NCBI RefSeq assembly: GCF_019279795.1
Contig: NC_056735.1
Location: forward strand, 1,934,527,199-1,934,591,198
Direction of reading: 5' to 3'
Source of the DNA: Protopterus annectens
Taxonomy: Eukaryota; Chordata; Ceratodontiformes; Protopteridae
Length of the DNA: 64,000 nt
Position 1 is the first letter of the stretch. Every line of letters begins with the position of its first letter. A program made the translations under genes and the position numbers. Below, in pieces: positions 1 to 12,020 of this stretch. The notes beneath the pieces were generated by a model. The model did no database searches, had not been told where the DNA came from, and was given only the letters and a program-made list of their open reading frames with translations.

Positions 1-129
1 TCACTTCATTGGCTCTGCTTGACAAAGAATCAGTTAATTAATCAATGGGGCGGCGAGCACCAACACACTCTGGCTAGGCTTATAAATGCCCTCGGGCAGA
101 TAGCCTAGTACCTACCTATGAACCTATAA
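1..129 (+). mobile_element. CR1-like LINE, 3' end only
   Basis: This is the last stretch of the CR1-like family that recurs through the window. It has the conserved terminal block 'ggctaggcttataaatgccc' followed by 'agcctagta' and a tail of imperfect CCTATGAA units. The same block closes the copies ending near 20327 and, in reverse complement, those starting near 28432 and 52436. The copy runs off the left edge, so its coding part is not visible. It abuts a Harbinger-like terminal region and may be inserted in it. Confidence 0.8.
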
Positions 130-337
130 ACACTGCTCAGCAGTCTGGACATACCCCCATGCACGGGTACACTCAGCATAGCTCAAACCAGCTAAAACAT
201 GCACCCCACAGCTAATCAAAGCTTAGCAGCACTGGACACACTCTCTTCTCCTTAGCTGAGAGGCGGGCTGCGCAAATGGACTCCAATGAGCTCCAATCTG
301 CTTAAATATATTGTGACACACCCCCTTTTGATTTCAG

Positions 338-1065
338 CTTGCTCTTCTGTGGACACCAAAATGGTTCTGGGGCTACAAAGATTTTATCTACGGACACAGT
401 GGCCCATTTTTGCTATTCAGTAACCTCAGCTCATTTGCATGCAAATCCATGTACACAACCTGGATACTTCACTATCCAGGGCCAGCCTCCTTACTAGCTA
501 TTGAAATCTATCATTGTACATACTCCATGCATGGTCCTATAATGCATTATTCTGGCAAATTTCTTATTTTTACTTTTTAAACTTTTTAATATTTTTCTTT
601 TGCATAACTGCATGTTTGCTCGCTACTGCAGGCCACACAAACATAATATATGTATTAAAACATATATATGTTACATTAGTTGCATTATTTTTTGGATGCC
701 CAGCGCATACTTTTGCATATATTTGTGCCTACTATGCAATTTCTGACCTTCTAAATGGGATTTTATAGCCCCTGTTCAATTTTTACTTTCTTGTACATGG
801 AAATTTTCCAAGTACACTTCGGACACCAACATGGAGTCTGCAGGACAGCCTTTCTGCTTGCTGAATCACTCCAGCACCCTCATTTGCATGCAATTCACCT
901 GCTTATGTGGCCATTTGCATGCCACAGACATGTACGTGTCCGCACACTCGTGCAAGCCCTTCTGGTCTGTTTATTGGATCACACGGCTGCTTACTTCCAT
1001 GTAAGCTCCGTGTCACTATGCCTGCATGGACAATCACTCCCTGTAGGCTTTACTGAATTCTCCCC
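338..1065 (+). mobile_element. Harbinger-like element, right terminal region (copy A)
   Basis: This non-coding block aligns in the same orientation with 38660-39327. Shared blocks include 'gctattcagta' followed by a 'ctcatttgcat' segment, an 'atgtttgc' block, 'tctgcttgctg' with 'atcactc', and a final 'gtaggctttactgaattctcccc'. The second copy lies directly upstream of a HARBI1-like transposase relic, so both are interpreted as the terminal region on the transposase 5' side. The terminus read inward is GGGGAGAATTCAGTAAAGCC, which resembles Harbinger-type ends. The family assignment is inference; the homology between the two copies is seen directly. Confidence 0.6.
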
Positions 1066-2559
<1,494 letters not shown>

Positions 2560-2615
2560 ACATGTGCACATTTTCATCAGCACAGTCTCCCTGACCACTG
2601 TACCTTTTCTTGTAG

Positions 2616-3101
2616 TTGTCCTTGCCAATTACCCTTCTCCTTCATTATTTCATGCTGCAAATAGTTGTTGTAGTGTACATTGCACTCGGTATACTTTTTT
2701 ACTGTGTTATTACTACCGTTATTGCAGTGTTTTCAACCTTGGCAGTAACTTTGGCTATCTGTGTTATCTCGTGGTGCAGATTTTCCCATAGGCAAACTTC
2801 AATGCATCTTTATTCTGTGCTGATGCTGCTATGCATGGTTTCCTGTCCGGTAACACTGTTGATGGCTATGAAACCTTTCTCATATTCATGTAAGTGTACT
2901 GAGCAGCATGAATATGTGATTAGCACTATTGCTCATCATGCTAACACTGAAACTCTGTGTAGGCTTTGCATAAAGCATACACAGAGTTTTTTGAATCCCA
3001 GGTTGTATTTTTTATGGGAATGTGCTGGCTTTTGTAGAGGCCTTTATAAAATAAACTACTGGAAAAAACTCAGCTGTCACAAAAAAAGGAAGGTGGAATA
3101 A
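2616..3101 (+). pseudogene. Unassigned 161-codon ORF, weakly GPCR-like (TM5-TM7 pattern)
   Basis: I do not recognise this ORF with confidence. It is strongly hydrophobic at the N-terminus: about residues 10-52 are rich in V, I, L, A and C and could form one long or two short membrane segments. A short basic stretch (CRFSHRQ) follows, then a second hydrophobic run near residues 65-86, a Cys/His-rich polar segment, and a third block with FLNPRLYFLW followed by FCRGLYK and a basic tail (KKLSCHKKRKVE). This order, and an NPxxY-like NPRLY before a basic helix, resembles TM5-ICL3-TM6-ECL3-TM7-helix 8 of a class A GPCR. TM1-4 are absent upstream, where a TG array lies. It could be a GPCR pseudogene fragment, part of an unknown repeat, or chance. 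It lies just beyond the 3' end of the minus-strand LINE fragment. Confidence 0.25.
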
Positions 3102-3184
3102 AAATGGAAGTTATGCAACCCAGAAGAAGCAATAAAATATATATATTTTTTGAATGTAAAAGACTGCAATACTTTTGGGGTGTA

Positions 3185-3720
3185 TTTATTGTTGTTCAGT
3201 CATTCATCTCCTTGAGGACTTTAGCACACCATGCCTGTCTGTCAACAAAGGCTTCTTTACATTTTTGCAAATCCATCTTTCTTACTTCAGTAATGCTGTC
3301 TATCCACCTTAACGTCTGAAACTCCTTTCTTCTTCTGCCTTCAGTCTTTCTCAGCATCATGGTCGTCTCTAGTGAATCTTGTCTTTGTGTTATTTTGTCA
3401 AACTGTTTGAACTTTAGTTTTACTATCATACCTTCCAGTGGACACCCTGGGTTTATTTCCTTAAGTAATGATGGATTGTGATGTTCTTGCAGTCTGTGAA
3501 ATTCTCAAATGTTTTCTCCAACACCATGCCTCAAAAATATTGTTTTCCTTACTTATACTACATCTCTCAGCCATATGTTATTACTGGAAAAAACATTGTT
3601 TTAATTATATGGACATTTGTTGACAGTGTGGTATCTTTGCTCTTTAAAATCTTACACAGATTTTTTTTTATATGCTTTTCCCCCATTGCCATGCAGACCA
3701 TGAGTTCTACACCAGATTGA
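3185..3720 (-). pseudogene. RTE-type LINE reverse transcriptase C-terminus (relic)
   Basis: Reading leftward, a disrupted frame gives SKDTTLSTNVHIIKTM, then FFPVITYG. An open segment (3429-3196) follows with PLEGMIVKLKFKQFDKI, DSLETTMMLRKTEGRRRK, LRWIDSITE and DRQAWCAKV. This order matches the C-terminal region of the endonuclease-reverse transcriptase proteins of RTE/BovB-type LINEs (LSTKVHIVKAMVFPV..TYG, then SLEKTLMLGKIEGRRRR, MRWLDSIT, DREAWRAAV). The polymerase and endonuclease domains are missing, and frameshifts separate the two parts. It is a 5'-truncated dead copy. Assignment to RTE rather than a neighbouring clade rests on the remembered C-terminal signature. Confidence 0.7.
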
Positions 3721-4701
3721 ATTGATCCATTTGTTCTCTAGTAGTAGGTACCTCCACACTTTAGAACTGTTAGGGTGGTCATTCATAGGGCCCTTAATCA
3801 TCTGGCACTGCCAATCATTGGGAATTTGTGCAGTCACCAGCATTCAGGCACCGAAATATCATTTTTAGTATTTAGCTTTTCCCACCATCTAGATGATGGA
3901 CTGGGCTATTCTTTTTACCACGGGGAACTACAATGCCCTCATCCTGAATGTATGTGCTTCCACCCACTTGCTTATGAATTTTGACATCATATAGAAACTT
4001 AGTGAGCTAAAAGCCCACATTCAAAACATCTACTTTGCCTCAATCCACCCCATCCCTTCCCCAGGTTGAGCACTCCTTTCCTCTGTTGCTTGTGTCATCA
4101 CTCATCCAGGTTATAATCAAACTTATCTAGTCATACTCAGGGCAATGTTTCTCTTCATAAGTGACACAGGCAATTTAAAAATCATATTCAGACTTGTCAT
4201 TGTTTTCTATCCAAGAAACAGATTATTTTAATTTCATAATTGTAATCACCATTTGCAGAAATATTTCTGCCAAGAAAAATAAAATCTGTCTCTGCCAATG
4301 CTTGTAAGGAACTGAGATGGATAAATAACATTATTTTTTTTTTTCTGTGCAGCAAGATTTGTATTGCACTTTGTACTTTCAGCTTCATCATCATCATTCA
4401 AATGCACACACTTTCTCTATGAAACTTGTTTATGATACAAAAGGTATATGTCTGAATGCTTTAAGAATTTAAATACAGTCAATTTTGAATGGTATTTATG
4501 GCACAGAAGACAGAAAAGAGTATGAAGCGTAGTTATGTGTTTTCTTTTAATGATTTATTTGGAAAGGAAGGTACACTGAAATGTATAATAAAAATAAAAA
4601 AACTGATTGTTGTCAGAAAATATGGGTGTTATGAAAGTGTGTAATAGTGCTGTGTTAGATGGTGAATGAATCCCCATTATTATTCATAGCTTTCTAGAGA
4701 C

Positions 4702-4707
<6 letters not shown>
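3721..4707. other. AT-rich stretch without recognisable features
   Basis: No convincing coding similarity on either strand. It might include decayed upstream parts of the RTE-type copy, but no RT motif can be read. Confidence 0.5.

Positions 4708-4742
<35 letters not shown>
4708..4742. repeat. (GA)n microsatellite
   Basis: About 17 GA units with imperfect edges. Confidence 0.95.
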
Positions 4743-4747
<5 letters not shown>

Positions 4748-5389
4748 GGATACAATGATGATGTTATGGTTTTGAATTGTTCAGGGGAGCCTGACCATTA
4801 GGGCAGTTCATAGATAAGGAGGAGGCTATATTGTGAAGAATGGTGACATAAGGAGAGTTTTTTTTTTAAACTGTTATGTTGCCCTGTATAATGAACATTG
4901 GGACTACCAACCTGAGTATTTGCCCCTGGAAACAGCAACAAAAAAGTGTGTTGTCAGCAAGTGAAGATTCACTTCCTGATAGAGACACAGGGGTCTCTGC
5001 AATGATAATTTGACTCCCATGAAATAAGACTGTCAGTCTGGAAGGGCTGAATGCAGAAATCTATAAGTGGGGAAGGAGGCATTAGTGAATGCCCTACCTA
5101 GATTATGCAATGGGATGGGCAATTGGAAGTCAGGTTCATCAGAATGGAACCAGACCATTGTTACAGTGCTTCCCAAGGAAGCAATAAAGGAACTTCAAAC
5201 CAATATCACTGGTGAATATGGACTTAAAAGTACTGGCAAAAATGTTAACAAAAATAGAATTATGTCTCTCTAACATGCTTGATTAGGAACAGAAAGGCTT
5301 TGTGTCTCGGAGACAGATTTCTGCCAGTTAGTGAATACCAGAAACTTTTCTGCAAAAATATTCTGGCAGTAACTCAACAGCAGGAATTA

Positions 5390-5413
5390 TCATTTATTTA
5401 TTTATTTGTTTGT

Positions 5414-5452
<39 letters not shown>

Positions 5453-5454
5453 TG
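5390..5454. repeat. (ATTT)n microsatellite
   Basis: About 16 units of TTTA/ATTT with two TTTG variants lie inside the LINE RT region. They interrupt it between the FVSRRQ and LYQVL blocks. Confidence 0.95.
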
Positions 5455-6033
5455 TTTATCTAAGGAATGTCTTTGATATGATGAGATGGAGTTTCTATAC
5501 CAGGTACTTGACCAGAGGAATATAAGGGGACAATTTCTTAGATGGATCCAACAGTTGTATATAAACCCCACTTATAGAGTGCTTGTTAGAGGGGGGTTGT
5601 CAGAGCCTTGCCAAATTAAGAAGGGAATTATACAGGGCTGCCCTATGTTTCCAACCATTTTCATACTAGTCATGGTGGAACTGGCCTTCCAGATAATGAT
5701 GGGTCAGGATAGATTTAGGGAGCCACAGAACATCAAGAGTGGGTTTTATATATTTACATATGATTGTGTACTATTTGCAGAAGAGCTGAGGTAGTAAGAA
5801 AAAAGGTATTATCAGTCCTCAAACCAGCAATGCTATGAGAATAAGACAGTAATGATTGAGGTGAGGAAGAAAATCTTAGATAGGAAAGCATTCCCTTTTA
5901 GTTTAGTGACAGAAGCTAGATACATAGAGCCGTTTGTACATTATTCTTGGGTAGATACATTTATACTGTTAATTTGAATATATTATGGAAAAGTGTTAGG
6001 GATGAATATCACCTCAAGCTGCAAGGTTTCAGC

Positions 6034-6048
6034 AATATTCAAGGGAAA
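6034..6048 (+). repeat. Left target-site duplication of the PLE
   Basis: The 15-bp sequence AATATTCAAGGGAAA recurs exactly at 7674-7688. The two copies bracket the Penelope-like insertion. Confidence 0.9.
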
Positions 6049-6183
6049 GGTAAGGTTATAAGCACTTTTGTTCCCTTTATTCACACTCAATACAAATGGA
6101 ACTTCATCAGATATAAAACCTTACACACTTCCCCCCTTTTTTGTATACAATTCAATTGATTAATCACAATCAATTAACTTAAA
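6049..6183 (-). repeat. Inverted terminal repeat (5' pseudo-LTR) of the PLE
   Basis: About 135 bp is the near-identical reverse complement of 7471-7606. Both share 'gtgcttataaccttac', a purine-rich 'ggggggaagtgt' block and 'attgattgtgattaatca'. PLEs often carry terminal repeats of which one is partial and inverted, as here. A CTGATGAA hairpin motif sits within it on the minus strand (6056-6110). Confidence 0.9.
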
Positions 6184-6204
6184 TGATTTATATCTATATA
6201 AATA

Positions 6205-7150
6205 TCTATATCACAATATCAATGCCACTACTGATTTTTTTAGCTTTACCAGCAAAATTGAGAAAGAAGCAGTTAATTATCTGGACATCCACCTATACAA
6301 AAATAGAAGGGATGGATGTTATGAATCATGTATATATAGGAAATCCACCCACTTGAATAGTTATCTACCTTTTGAGAGTGACCACTCCTTTTGGCAAAAA
6401 AAGAAATTTGGTAAAGGGCCAAATGATTAGAATATTAAGACTAACAACAGATGACAACAGGTTTAAAGAACAAATGGTAGAGTTAAAGACTATGCTGGCA
6501 ATAAGGGGTTACCCAGCTAGTGTCCTAGAGGGACAGGAGAGTTATATAACAAGCAGGAGAGAAGATTTTTATCTCCCATTATTGAAAAAAAAACTGAGAG
6601 TTTGTTGAATGTTAAGACAGAAAAGGTAACTACTTGCTGTGTGCTAACATATAATGAGGATAGTGTAGAGGTCTGTAAAATGGTGGAAAAGAACTGGAAT
6701 TGTGTTTTGGGGCATATAACTGAAAAACTGGGTAATAAACCAAAAATAGGTTTCAGAAGAGGACCCAACATTAAGAACTTATTTGAAAGGAAGAAAGACA
6801 AAGATATGATTCCATTAGGTAATATGAGGAAATGCAATGGCTGCAGGGAATGTAGGTATATCTAAGAATGCAGGAATATAGTGATAGAGGGTCACAATAG
6901 AATAATTCCAGTGACAGGGAATTATAACTGTAATACAAAAGGAGTTGTCTATGTGGCCTTGTGCCAGCCATGCTGTGCATATTATATAGGAAAAACGGAA
7001 AACAAGTTAAAAAAGCAAATTTACCAATACATTTATGCAATTAATTTATTTGGACACAGCATAAACTGCAAGGGCTTTAAAAAATTCCTTTTCTGTGCAT
7101 TGGAAAAGGTAGGTAGACAGGAGAGGGGGGTAATTGGCCCTGTTTTTTAG
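6205..7150 (+). pseudogene. Penelope-like protein relic: RT thumb, linker and GIY-YIG endonuclease
   Basis: Readable blocks in order are: EKEAVNYLDIHLYKN and YRKSTHLNSYLPFES (the PLE 'YLDL..G..T..YRKPT..N.LL' thumb); IRILRLTTDDNRFKEQ with LAIRGYPASVLE (the 'R..R..s....F..el..L...l..RGYP' region); MVEKNWNCVLGHIT; FRRGPNIKNLF; a Cys-rich MRKCNGCRECRYI; and VVYVALCQPCCAYYIGKTE, the GIY-YIG motif with the CCHH-type cysteines of PLE endonucleases. These blocks lie in at least three frames with internal stops (frame changes near 6380 and 6600, a TAA at 6863). The 23.1-24.2 kb element on the other strand has the same block order, which supports the family call. Confidence 0.88.
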
Positions 7151-7470
7151 AATACAGGGAAACACACTGGCAGGTTTTGTTGAATGCCACATTTTTTCCT
7201 GGTATCAATGACAGCATTTCTCTAAGGAGCTTACTTCATTTAAAGGCAGATGAGATTAGATAAAAATAGTTTAAGTGGTTGAACATAGAAGCAATTAAGT
7301 TAGTATCTAATATATGTATTGTTATTTATAAATATATTTTCTTAACAGATGAAATGTTTATTCTATATGTGTTTTTATAGGAGAATTATTCATGTATTAT
7401 ACACAGCTATATATTTGTAAAGAACATAGTAATGTGTTTTTAACTTGAGAGCATACTTAACTAATTAATT

Positions 7471-7606
7471 CATTTAAGTTAATTGATTGTGATTAATCAG
7501 TTGAATTGTATACAAAAAAGGGGGGAAGTGTTTAAGGTTTTGTATCTGATGAAGTTTCGTTTGTACTGAGTGTGAATAAATGGAACAAAAGTGCTTATAA
7601 CCTTAC
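7471..7606 (+). repeat. Terminal repeat (3' pseudo-LTR) of the PLE with hammerhead-like hairpin
   Basis: Near-identical inverted partner of 6049-6183. It contains CTGATGAAG at 7546-7554, then a stem that is GUUCC/GGAAC in the 5' partner copy and GUUUC/GGAAC here, then AAAAGTGCTTATAAC. The CTGATGA plus hairpin layout recalls the hammerhead ribozymes reported in PLE terminal repeats. The canonical GAAA after stem II is not clearly present, so activity is doubtful. Confidence 0.8.
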
Positions 7607-7673
7607 CCTGCCTGGTGTCTGGTTCTTTTCAAGGAGAAGGTATCCTGTGACATTTTTGTTGGATTACTTGCTT

Positions 7674-7688
7674 AATATTCAAGGGAAA
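7674..7688 (+). repeat. Right target-site duplication of the PLE
   Basis: Exact second copy of AATATTCAAGGGAAA (first at 6034-6048). LINE sequence resumes from here. Confidence 0.9.
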
Positions 7689-8985
7689 ATAGCAGAGGGC
7701 ACAATGATATTGTCTTATATTTTTATGTAGTTAGTAACTTTATATTGTGCTCTAAACTCACACAATTATAATAATTCAGCACTTACCTGAAAATTTGGTC
7801 CAAATTGTGGGTAAGCTGGTGTACAGAAAGTGAAAGTCCCAAAATGTTATGTAAGGTGGGGGTTAGTGGATATCCTGAGATACAAAGTATTTTTTTTTAT
7901 TTATCCCAGATTATAAGTATGCATGGGAAGACAACAAGATAATAAATGAGCTGGAAGACTGGGATGAGAGCAGGTCTTTCTAATCATGTTTGCTGATGTG
8001 GAAACAGCAGATGGGCGGTGGGCCCCACAGATATGCTGTAGTATAACCAGAGTGTAATACGTGTTATTACAGGACAGACACAGAAGACGTGGAGGAAAAA
8101 GGTCTTGGAAACATGAACACAGATGTTGGCTAGGGAAGAGTAGAGGAAAGAGGATTGGCGCCTTTCAATTCATGTGCTCGAAGGCTGGGCCTAGATCTGC
8201 AAGAATAGTTTGCCTATGGGCAGATCAGTGTGATATGGAATAAACTACAAGAACAAGTAATAGGGTTCAGGATGTTAATGCAGTGGAGAAAATGGACATC
8301 TATATGAAAGGGTAGCATTAGTTTAATACGCAAGGATCTATGACAAAATAAGACACAACATATCATGGAATATAAGCAACCAAGTGGAAAAAGAGGAAAG
8401 CTAGCTAATCAGGGAAAGAGAGTGGAGCATGGTTGATAAAGTCTTGAGTAAAACTAATAAATTGTGCAAATAACTGGATCAGCAGGTGACATTATTATTT
8501 TTGCTGCCTTACAACATCAAAGTTATTCACCCAAGGGTGATTGAGCAGTGACAAGTATTGGAGATGTGTGGAACAGACACCTGGGAAGATTCACGTCTTC
8601 TGGAGCTGTGTTAGAGCACAGTAGTATTGAAGAAAACTAAAGGACTTTGTAAAGCATATTTTTCAATTAAGCACTAGTAACAGATGTCAATACTGGTTAT
8701 TAGGATTGTGGGGTAATGAAAGGAAGGAGGTAGATTCAGTGACAAGGGTCCTTGCAAGCATGGTGATGCTTTTAATAGTAAGGGAGTGGAAAACTCCTAC
8801 AGTGCCCCTTACTACAACTTGTGACATTATTTGGCTAGACATGTTGACAGAGTATTTTTTCATTAAAATGTGACAATGTAAACAAATCTGTATTGAAGAA
8901 GTAGGGGACAGTGTGTACATGAAGGTGCAGGATGATGGATGAGGCCAAGGAGGAGGAGTGATAGTATACATAAACACTTGCCTCA
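7689..8985 (+). pseudogene. Tx1/L1-like LINE ORF2, C-terminal part (3' portion of split copy)
   Basis: Continuation of the LINE interrupted at 6048. Scattered frames give YWRCVEQTPGKIHVFWSC and RKLKDFVKHIF near 8555-8670, matching the C-terminal 'CWRC....GTL.HIFW.C' zinc-knuckle region of L1/Tx1 ORF2. VTRVLASMVMLLIVREWK with a TPTVPL segment near 8735-8815 matches the terminal 'a.k.Ia..WK.p..P' block, followed by LTEYFFIKM. The order and spacing are as expected for the end of ORF2. The region 7700-8500 is too decayed to read block by block. The copy probably ends near 9000-9110, where an A-rich stretch occurs. Confidence 0.7.
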
Positions 8986-8999
8986 GTGGGTTCTCTGAA

Positions 9000-10948
9000 T
9001 GTGAAAGGCATTCTCAATTATGCAAATAATGAACCTAGTTAATAATTTACTTATCTTGTGACTTAGTAGGTTTTGTTTTTGTAATGAACAGTAAATAAAG
9101 TTCAATTAAAAAAAATAAATATAACATCTGAGTGAACCAAGATGCATTTATATAAAGCACTAATGCTTTTCTACATTTACTGCAACTCAGATGTGCAAAA
9201 TTACTGTCTTTTAATGCATGTGTTGTTAAACCCACATAAAGGTACCACTTGTTAAGCTGAATTAGTAGATGACTATATGATCCTTTAATTTTTGCCCAGA
9301 CTTGCATGCATTCACTCATCTGTTATTAATTACTTTCTTAAATCAGCGTCCTGGTCTGTAAAAGATTTATATTTTTGTTTGCCAGATCTGAGTTAAATTA
9401 TAATAAAATCTTGATAAGATCTTTTATTGATCTGACTGCTAAAACATTCCATTTTTGATGTAAGGGAAGATATTTTATCGCAGTCCCCTTTTATGGGAAT
9501 TAGAGTTAACTGCTTCTGTAGCAGTAATACTATATCACTTTGAAGAACATATTCTAATGAAATACTAACTGGCTTAACCCCCAATCTAGGGCATGAATCA
9601 CATATCCTTGTTGATAAAAGAGAGATGTGTGAGACATGGCAGAACTAAATAGTTAGATGAGCCACAGAGGTAATCCACTCCTTACTAGAAGCCATATTCA
9701 TCTGGTACCCTATGACATAGGGTATGGCATATCATCTAGGTTTGGCTGAGGGAGTATCCCCACTTCCCACTTAGAAGTACACCTTCCTATTATACCTGCA
9801 CACCTTGCCTCAGTCTAAAACAGGACAGAGGCATTAACCCACTTACCCAGAATACTCCCCCTCATCTCATCTATGTAGAAAAGAAAGCAGGTAAAACCAT
9901 GGCATTTCTCTCCTTGCCAACAGCCCAGTAGGTGTCTAAGTCACTAAATAAACTAATGTTATCTAGAGTATAATAAAGTATTTTCCACTTTGCCAATGGA
10001 GCTCTTCATATTATAGTTCTGTGTTGTCAAGTGGACACAACTTCTCCTTTTCAAAAAAAATGAGCCTCAGATGTAGTAACGATTTCTTTTTTATTAAAAT
10101 TCAAATACAGTGAAAATATAATAACTGATTGAGACAAGAAGGGGTAAAAATTAAGCAATTTAATAATTTTATTTTTGGAAATTTTGCTGAGTAGTTGACT
10201 CTGTGAAAGACCTAGTACTCATTTCTACCATCCACTCAATGTCTGTATGGAGTCTACAATTCTTCTGTGTGTCTGTACAGCATCCAGGGTACTCCTGTTT
10301 CACCTCATGTGCTAAAACATGTTGATTAAATTGCTAGTCCATATATTTTATATTTATTCCTGTTCTTGTAAACTATGCTGTAGATAAAAAGGATCTAAGA
10401 ACAGTTCAATTGCTTAGTTAAATGAATAAACAAACAATTGATATAACAATTCACTGCATTCAAATATTGCAATGTGGTGCGTTTGCATTTATACCTCCTT
10501 TCACTTGTGTTGTTAGAAAATATTTTAGATGAAAATATGTAGACAGAAGTGAAATTGAGTTTTCCTAAAAATGTTCTAGTTTTATTTATTTGAGGTTATT
10601 TGTCCTAACACGTCAGTCAGAGGATCAGGTAACTGTGAAACAAAATGATCTGGGTTAAGATTTAGAATTTTTTAGGGAATCATCCGAAATTCCCTTGTCA
10701 TATATTATAACCATTTTGGAAGGCACATCATTTTTATAAGATTAATTCTACTTATAAGTGATGGGAAAAGGGATGACCATTTTGAAGTACATTAGTATAA
10801 TGACCTTACATTTTTTTTATATTGAATATAAATGACTGTATTTCAACATAGTGCTACCTTCTGACTAAAGAATCAAAGCAAGCTATGGCTGAGAAATCAT
10901 TTTAAGAACTTAATGAGGAAGATAAAATAATAAATGTACTATTATATT
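9000..10948. other. AT-rich stretch without recognisable features
   Basis: Two minus-strand ORFs (9319-9047 and 9584-9393) have no motif I recognise. No RNA gene or repeat structure was found. Confidence 0.5.
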
Positions 10949-12020
10949 TGCTGACTAAGTTTATAGATGACTGCAGGCTAGGAGCAGTCATTGAATCCCC
11001 AGATGGCTTAGCCATGCTGCAGGAAGGTTTGTCTTAAGTAAATGACTGGAGCCAAAACCATGTACTGAAACTAAATGCAAAAAGAAAAAAAAAGCATTAT
11101 TGTATCAAAGGCATCTATCTCAAGGAACTACCACATTGACAATACACCCCTGAAACCCAGTTGTTTGGGATTTGGGAACTCATGTGGACAGTGACCTAAA
11201 TTTTGACCATCATATATCTGTTGTTGTAAGAAAGTCCTTCTGTAATGCACAACTTATAAACAAAGGGATTGTGTCTAGATCTAGGGATGTCATTAAACCC
11301 CTTTACTCAGCCTTCATTAGGCCAATCATTGAATATATAATTCCCCCTTTGACATGTATCTGTCAAGACACATGCAATAACTGGAATGCCCACAGGGATA
11401 CCTTAATAAAAGGATGCAGAGCCTAAGCAACATGTCTTACATTAACCAACTCAAAGTCCTAACACCATACTCGGTATTCTACAGACTGCTAAGAGGTGAC
11501 CTGTGTCTGGCATACAAAGCATCCTCTGGCCCATTACTGATGGATTTATTGCACATCAGTAAGTCAAATGGATAGAAATACTCAGTCTAGGGATGTAAAC
11601 CTCTCTTGCAACATCAACAGAACAGTTTAGAGGGACAGCTCTATCTCATAGAAAATACCGCTGCAGTGGAACAGACTCCTCACCCTCATAATACAAAGTT
11701 CATCCCTGTCCATTTTTAAGCACAACTTACATCTATGGATGTGAAGTAGACAATTTACCCAAGGACTAGCCTTATACCCCTAATGGACAGAGGCATCTCC
11801 TAAATACTTTATCATAGGTATGGGTCCCCTCAAATTATCAGTGATAAGATCCCATTTATTCTCCTTAGGGTAGTATATAATTATGGACCATGGGAAGGGT
11901 AAAGTCAAACTATAGCCAAATGGAATATATTATTTTGAGCATAAAAAGGGAAACTGGCTAGGCTTAAAATGGCCTACAAGTGCAGCTAGCTTAGTACTTA
12001 CCTGTGAACCTATGAACCGG
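10949..12020 (+). mobile_element. CR1-like LINE, 5'-truncated and heavily decayed
   Basis: The copy begins inside the RT at the FADD motif: KFIDDCRLGAVIESP against FADDCKLGTIIDSP in the best copy. It continues with NDWSQNHVLKLNAK, then an open segment (11172-11426) with GTHVDSDLNFDHHISVVVRK and YSAFIRPIIEYIIPP. It ends with the family 3' block ('ggctaggcttaaaatggcc', 'agcttagtacttacctgtgaacctatgaacc'). Many stops and frameshifts are present, and the first aspartate of FADD is preceded by I instead of A. Divergence from the 28 and 53 kb copies marks it as older. Confidence 0.88.

Larger units (their letters stand above)
4975..6048 (+). pseudogene. Tx1/L1-like LINE ORF2, reverse transcriptase part (5' portion of split copy)
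   Basis: Across several frames the + strand reads ISLVNMDLKVLAKMLTKIE, then EQKGFVSRRQISAS, which match the L1-type RT blocks (ISLLN.D.KIL.K.LA.R and Q.GF...R.I.DN). After an intervening (ATTT)n array come FLYQVLDQRNIRGQFLRWIQ, LYINPTYRVLVRGGLSEP, a KKGIIQGCPMFPTIFILVM block (the RQGCPLSP..F motif of L1-type RT) and TYDCVLF in place of YADD. Stops and frameshifts are frequent, and the catalytic YADD is degraded, so the copy is dead. A 1.6-kb Penelope-like element follows at 6049, and the LINE resumes after 7673. L1 versus Tx1 subclade is inference; the absence of a poly-A tail and the host type favour Tx1-like. Confidence 0.75.
6049..7673 (+). mobile_element. Penelope-like element with inverted terminal repeats
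   Basis: This is a 1625-bp insertion flanked by exact 15-bp duplications. It contains inverted terminal repeats of about 135 bp at both ends, the C-terminal part of a PLE reverse transcriptase and a GIY-YIG endonuclease. The N-terminal two-thirds of the protein (fingers/palm of the RT) are absent, so the copy is 5'-truncated and cannot move on its own. It sits in the same orientation as the Tx1/L1-like LINE it interrupts. Its 3' end lies about 70 nt beyond a hammerhead-like hairpin (7546-7602). Confidence 0.88.

Noticed and set aside
9047-9584. Minus-strand ORFs of 90 and 63 codons
   Set aside because: No family resemblance; length expected by chance in AT-rich DNA.
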